The notes under the pieces: generated by a model
What the model was told of the DNA's origin: nothing
Databases searched by the model: none
What the model saw: the letters and a program-made list of their open reading frames with translations, nothing else
NCBI RefSeq assembly: GCF_003602095.1
Contig: NZ_RAHH01000018.1
Span: forward strand, 1-64,000
Direction of reading: 5' to 3'
Origin: Rahnella woolbedingensis
Lineage (GTDB): Bacteria; Pseudomonadota; Gammaproteobacteria; Enterobacterales; Enterobacteriaceae
DNA length: 64,000 bases
Part shown: piece by piece, positions 63,935-64,000 of the stretch
How positions within the stretch are numbered: position 1 is the stretch's first letter
Layout: each line of letters opens with the position of its first letter
Translations under genes and position numbers: made by a program

Positions 63935-64000
63935 TTACTGATTATCGATGAGATAGCCAATTTCCTGACCGAAGGATAATTCCAGCGTATTGCCGTCCGG
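63935..64000 (-). CDS. VOC/glyoxalase-family protein, C-terminal part
   Basis: Only the last 21 residues lie in the window. They read PDGNTLELSFGQEIGYLIDN plus Q before the stop. The PDGNTLEL string is the usual end of VOC-fold domains, with Glu as metal ligand. The gene runs beyond the window edge. Confidence 0.65.
   Translation of the reverse strand, partial: PDGNTLELSFGQEIGYLIDNQ

Overview
The window reads as chromosomal DNA of an enterobacterium. Gene content and protein similarity (cycA, a rut operon, abgRABT, yehWXY-osmF, ddlA, roxA, dld-yohC-yohP-pbpG) point to Enterobacterales. The mix of genes and the large intergenic repeats suggest Yersiniaceae, perhaps Rahnella or a near relative; that placement is inference. 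No phage, plasmid or CRISPR genes are visible.

Layout. 1-2.9 kb: tRNA-Lys(CTT), cycA and a YdjM-like membrane protein. 2.9-9.1 kb: the pyrimidine-degrading rut operon (rutABCDFG, without rutE), divergent from rutR, with a sigma-54 promoter, a RutR operator and an NtrC-like half-site between them. 9.3-17.5 kb: a tight seven-gene operon with a peptide-type ABC importer, a luciferase-like flavin monooxygenase, a double AhpD/CMD-domain protein and a VOC-fold protein; its substrate is unknown. 17.5-21.2 kb: a sugar-type ABC ATPase and permease without a binding protein, preceded by MetJ-like boxes and bracketed by two ~520-550 bp palindromic repeat elements.

21.2-29.4 kb: a GNAT/XRE-cupin pair, then a MerR-led nine-gene operon (NTF2-like, SDR, flavoprotein, DUF1365, CFA-synthase-like, DUF2878, chalcone-isomerase-like, DUF3833) of the kind linked elsewhere to light or singlet-oxygen responses and membrane-lipid modification. 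29.4-36.5 kb: yedA, the osmoprotectant importer yehWXY-osmF and an MFS transporter. 36.6-43.4 kb: a SUFU-domain protein and the p-aminobenzoyl-glutamate locus abgR/abgABT.

43.4-46.9 kb: a TetR repressor gene with a DUF2236 gene behind it, divergent from a small secreted Cys protein and three tandem BhsA-family genes. The promoters here share one repeated two-operator design. 47-64 kb: an MFS transporter, ddlA, a cupin, a succinate-semialdehyde dehydrogenase, roxA, a phosphonate-type importer (phnCDEE) under a four-repeat Pho box, dld, yohC, a coiled-coil protein with heptad repeats, a racemase-family protein, the 27-residue yohP, pbpG, a metallo-beta-lactamase-fold hydrolase and the end of another VOC gene.

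The most interesting parts are the unassigned flavin-monooxygenase/importer operon, the MetJ-boxed orphan importer between palindromic elements, and the repeated promoter module of the BhsA cluster.
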